From Candidatus Dormiibacterota bacterium (lineage in GTDB: Bacteria; Chloroflexota; Dormibacteria; UBA8260): DNA of 7,005 nt. The DNA is taken from positions 1-7,005 of the forward strand of contig CATPCA010000082.1 in assembly GCA_955652545.1 (NCBI GenBank), given 5' to 3'. Below the pieces are notes generated by a model, which did no database searches, was not told the origin of the DNA, and saw only the letters and a list, made by a program, of their open reading frames with translations. Below, piece by piece: positions 6,123 through 7,005 of this stretch. How positions within the stretch are numbered: position 1 is the first letter of the stretch; each line of letters starts with the position of its first letter. A program made the translations under genes and the position numbers.

Positions 6123-6794
6123 ATGGTGCCGATCCGCGTGGTCATCGCCGAGGACAACTACCTGCTCCGTGAGGGCTTGGTGCAGCTGCTCGCCGCCGCC
6201 GATGAGATCGAGCTGGTGGCGTCGTGCGGTGACCTGCCGGCGTTGGAGCGTGCCATCGAGGAGGAGAGCCCGGACGTCGTCATCACCGACATCCGCATGC
6301 CGCCGACGGGCACCGATGAGGGGCTGCGAGCGGCTGATCGGTTGCGCAGCGAGCGACCCGATGTCGGGGTGGTGGTCCTGAGCTCGTTCGCCGAGCCCGA
6401 GTACGCCTTGGCGCTGCTGGAGAACGGCGCGGCGGGGCGCGCCTACCTGCTCAAGGAACGCGTGTCGGACCTTGGGCAGCTGGTCGCCGCCATCCGCGAG
6501 GTGGCCCGAGGCGGCTCGGTTATTGATCCGCGGGTGGTGGAGGTGCTCGTTGCCGCTCGCACGGCGGCGAAGGACTCGCCGCTCACCCAGCTGACCCCGC
6601 GGGAGACCGAGGTCCTCGCGGAGGTGGCCCAGGGCAAGAACAACGCGGGCATCGCGGCCTCGCTGTCCCTCACCGACCGTGCCGTCGAGAAGCACATCAA
6701 CTCGATCTTCTCCAAGCTCGACCTCTCGGAGGAACCGGACACCCACCGGCGAGTCAAGGCCACGCTGGTGTACCTCGCCCAGCAGCGCCGCTGA
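6123..6794 (+). CDS. NarL/FixJ-family response regulator (REC + LuxR-type HTH)
   Basis: This 223-residue protein is a DNA-binding transcription regulator controlled by phosphorylation. Its receiver spans about residues 4-120, with E10/D11, phospho-acceptor D56 in TDIRMPP, S87 and K111 in AYLLK. The LuxR-type HTH lies at about 154-201, with the LTPRETEVL opening and the recognition segment DRAVEKHINSIFSKL intact. The receiver is closely related to that of the cyclase regulator at 26-1354, sharing TDIRMPP, EPEYA, AYLLK and GGS-x-x-DPR motifs in the same spacing. HisKA_3 kinases such as the two upstream usually pair with this family, so they are its likely partners. The ATG at 6123 puts the first strand at the N-terminus; the GTG at 6126 is equally possible and fits a leaderless promoter better. 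The in-frame ATG at 6072 would add 17 residues outside the fold and lies upstream of the -10 element. Target genes are unknown. Confidence 0.93.
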   Translation: MVPIRVVIAEDNYLLREGLVQLLAAADEIELVASCGDLPALERAIEEESPDVVITDIRMPPTGTDEGLRAADRLRSERPDVGVVVLSSFAEPEYALALLENGAAGRAYLLKERVSDLGQLVAAIREVARGGSVIDPRVVEVLVAARTAAKDSPLTQLTPRETEVLAEVAQGKNNAGIAASLSLTDRAVEKHINSIFSKLDLSEEPDTHRRVKATLVYLAQQRR

Positions 6795-6818
6795 GGCCCA
6801 GAGGAGGCTCTGCCTCAG
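6791..6818 (+). terminator. Hairpin overlapping the stop codon of the NarL-type regulator; probable terminator without U-tract
   Basis: CTGAGGC (6791-6797) pairs with GCCTCAG (6812-6818). Inside, AGAG (6800-6803) pairs with CTCT (6808-6811) around a GAGG loop, with only CC bulged on the left arm. The TGA stop at 6792-6794 is part of the stem. No T-run follows, so this would be a U-less terminator of the kind often proposed in high-GC actinobacteria. It may instead protect the 3' end of the mRNA. Confidence 0.5.
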
Positions 6819-6837
6819 ACGGATGCGGGACATGGAG

Positions 6838-6843
6838 TACACT
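6838..6843 (+). promoter_or_regulatory. Candidate -10 element of the cold-shock gene
   Basis: TACACT fits TANNNT and lies in a locally less GC-rich stretch just after the hairpin that ends the upstream gene. Transcription from it would start near 6850 and give a leader of about 90 bases. Cold-shock genes often have long leaders. The -35 position (about 6815-6820, TCAGAC) matches poorly. Confidence 0.4.
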
Positions 6844-6888
6844 ACGGGGGTCGGCAACAACTGTCGGCATCGCTCGTGCTTCGTCCTC

Positions 6889-6930
6889 GCCTTCTCGAAC
6901 GGACCGCGCGTCGTTCAGAGTCGAGAGGGC
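6889..6930 (+). promoter_or_regulatory. Stem-loop in the cold-shock gene leader, abutting the Shine-Dalgarno site
   Basis: GCCTTCTCGA (6889-6898) can pair over ten consecutive positions with TCGAGAGGGC (6921-6930), with a single G-U pair, around a 22-base loop. The Shine-Dalgarno AGGAG begins at the very next base (6931). A helix in this place could influence ribosome access with temperature, as leader structures of cold-shock mRNAs do in other bacteria. The pairing is read directly; its role is inferred. Confidence 0.5.
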
Positions 6931-6935
6931 AGGAG
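6931..6935 (+). promoter_or_regulatory. Shine-Dalgarno site of the cold-shock gene
   Basis: AGGAG lies seven bases before the ATG at 6943, which is standard spacing. It fixes that start and is the only well-placed Shine-Dalgarno site I find for any gene in the window. Confidence 0.8.
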
Positions 6936-6942
6936 ACACGAC

Positions 6943-7005
6943 ATGGCCAATGGGACCATCAAAAAGGTCCAATCGGACCGGGGCTTCGGCTTCATCACCG
7001 CGGAA
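6943..7005 (+). CDS. Cold-shock-domain protein, 5' part only (cut by window end)
   Basis: Only the first 21 codons are present. They encode the start of a cold-shock domain: an N-terminal GTIKK strand, then DRGFGFI, which matches the RNP-1 nucleic-acid-binding motif (usually KGFGFI). Such proteins are small, about 65-75 residues, and bind single-stranded RNA or DNA as chaperones. The usual KWFN after the first strand is replaced here by KKVQ, so the common tryptophan is missing and this is a divergent subfamily. The ATG has a clear AGGAG ribosome site. The gene has its own candidate promoter and structured leader and need not be linked to the signalling genes upstream. The remainder of the gene is outside the window. 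Confidence 0.85.
   Translation, partial: MANGTIKKVQSDRGFGFITAE

Noticed and set aside
5937..6860. 307-codon open frame on the minus strand opposite the NarL-type regulator
   Set aside because: It has low-complexity, His/Arg/Gly-rich translation and no motifs. The plus-strand gene has all receiver and HTH residues.
6850..6868. GTCGGC direct repeat (6850-6855 and 6863-6868) in the cold-shock leader
   Set aside because: Six-base repeats are common by chance at this GC content and no further copies or symmetry support an operator.
1..7005. tRNA, rRNA, CRISPR array, insertion sequence or attachment site
   Set aside because: No cloverleaf-like sequence, no regularly spaced repeats, no transposase or integrase motifs and no terminal inverted repeats were seen. 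Composition is even across the window.

Overview
The window is high-GC, densely coded DNA that looks like chromosomal sequence from an actinobacterium or a close high-GC relative. Reasons: GTG starts, four-base GTGA gene overlaps, TANNNT promoter elements placed right at start codons, and multi-pass HisKA_3 histidine kinases with NarL-type receivers. I cannot assign a genus. Nothing in it looks like a phage, transposon, CRISPR array, tRNA or rRNA.

Layout. Bases 26-1354 (+) encode a response regulator whose receiver is followed by a decayed LuxR-type helix-turn-helix and then a class III nucleotide cyclase domain. It is followed, with GTGA overlaps and no visible Shine-Dalgarno sites, by two tandem paralogous membrane histidine kinases (1351-3492 and 3489-5732). 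The second kinase runs past the expected end of the family and overlaps by 106 bases, on opposite strands, a stand-alone receiver protein (6013-5627, -). Divergent from that receiver, 6123-6794 (+) encodes a complete NarL/LuxR response regulator. Its stop codon lies inside a stable hairpin. A promoter-like element, a structured leader and the first 21 codons of a cold-shock-domain gene (6943 onward, +) fill the end of the window.

How the genes may work together (inference). This is a compact signalling island with two sensor kinases and three receivers that differ in output: cyclic nucleotide synthesis, DNA binding, and none. The kinases share nearly identical membrane-proximal and catalytic cores but differ in the outer membrane segments and GAF centre, which would suit two inputs feeding common partners, perhaps as heterodimers. 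The cyclase regulator and the NarL regulator are homologous from receiver through HTH, so the cyclase regulator probably arose from a DNA-binding regulator that lost DNA contacts and gained a cyclase. The same pair shares a leaderless promoter/start pattern. The cold-shock gene is probably an unrelated neighbour with its own promoter and the only standard Shine-Dalgarno site in the window.
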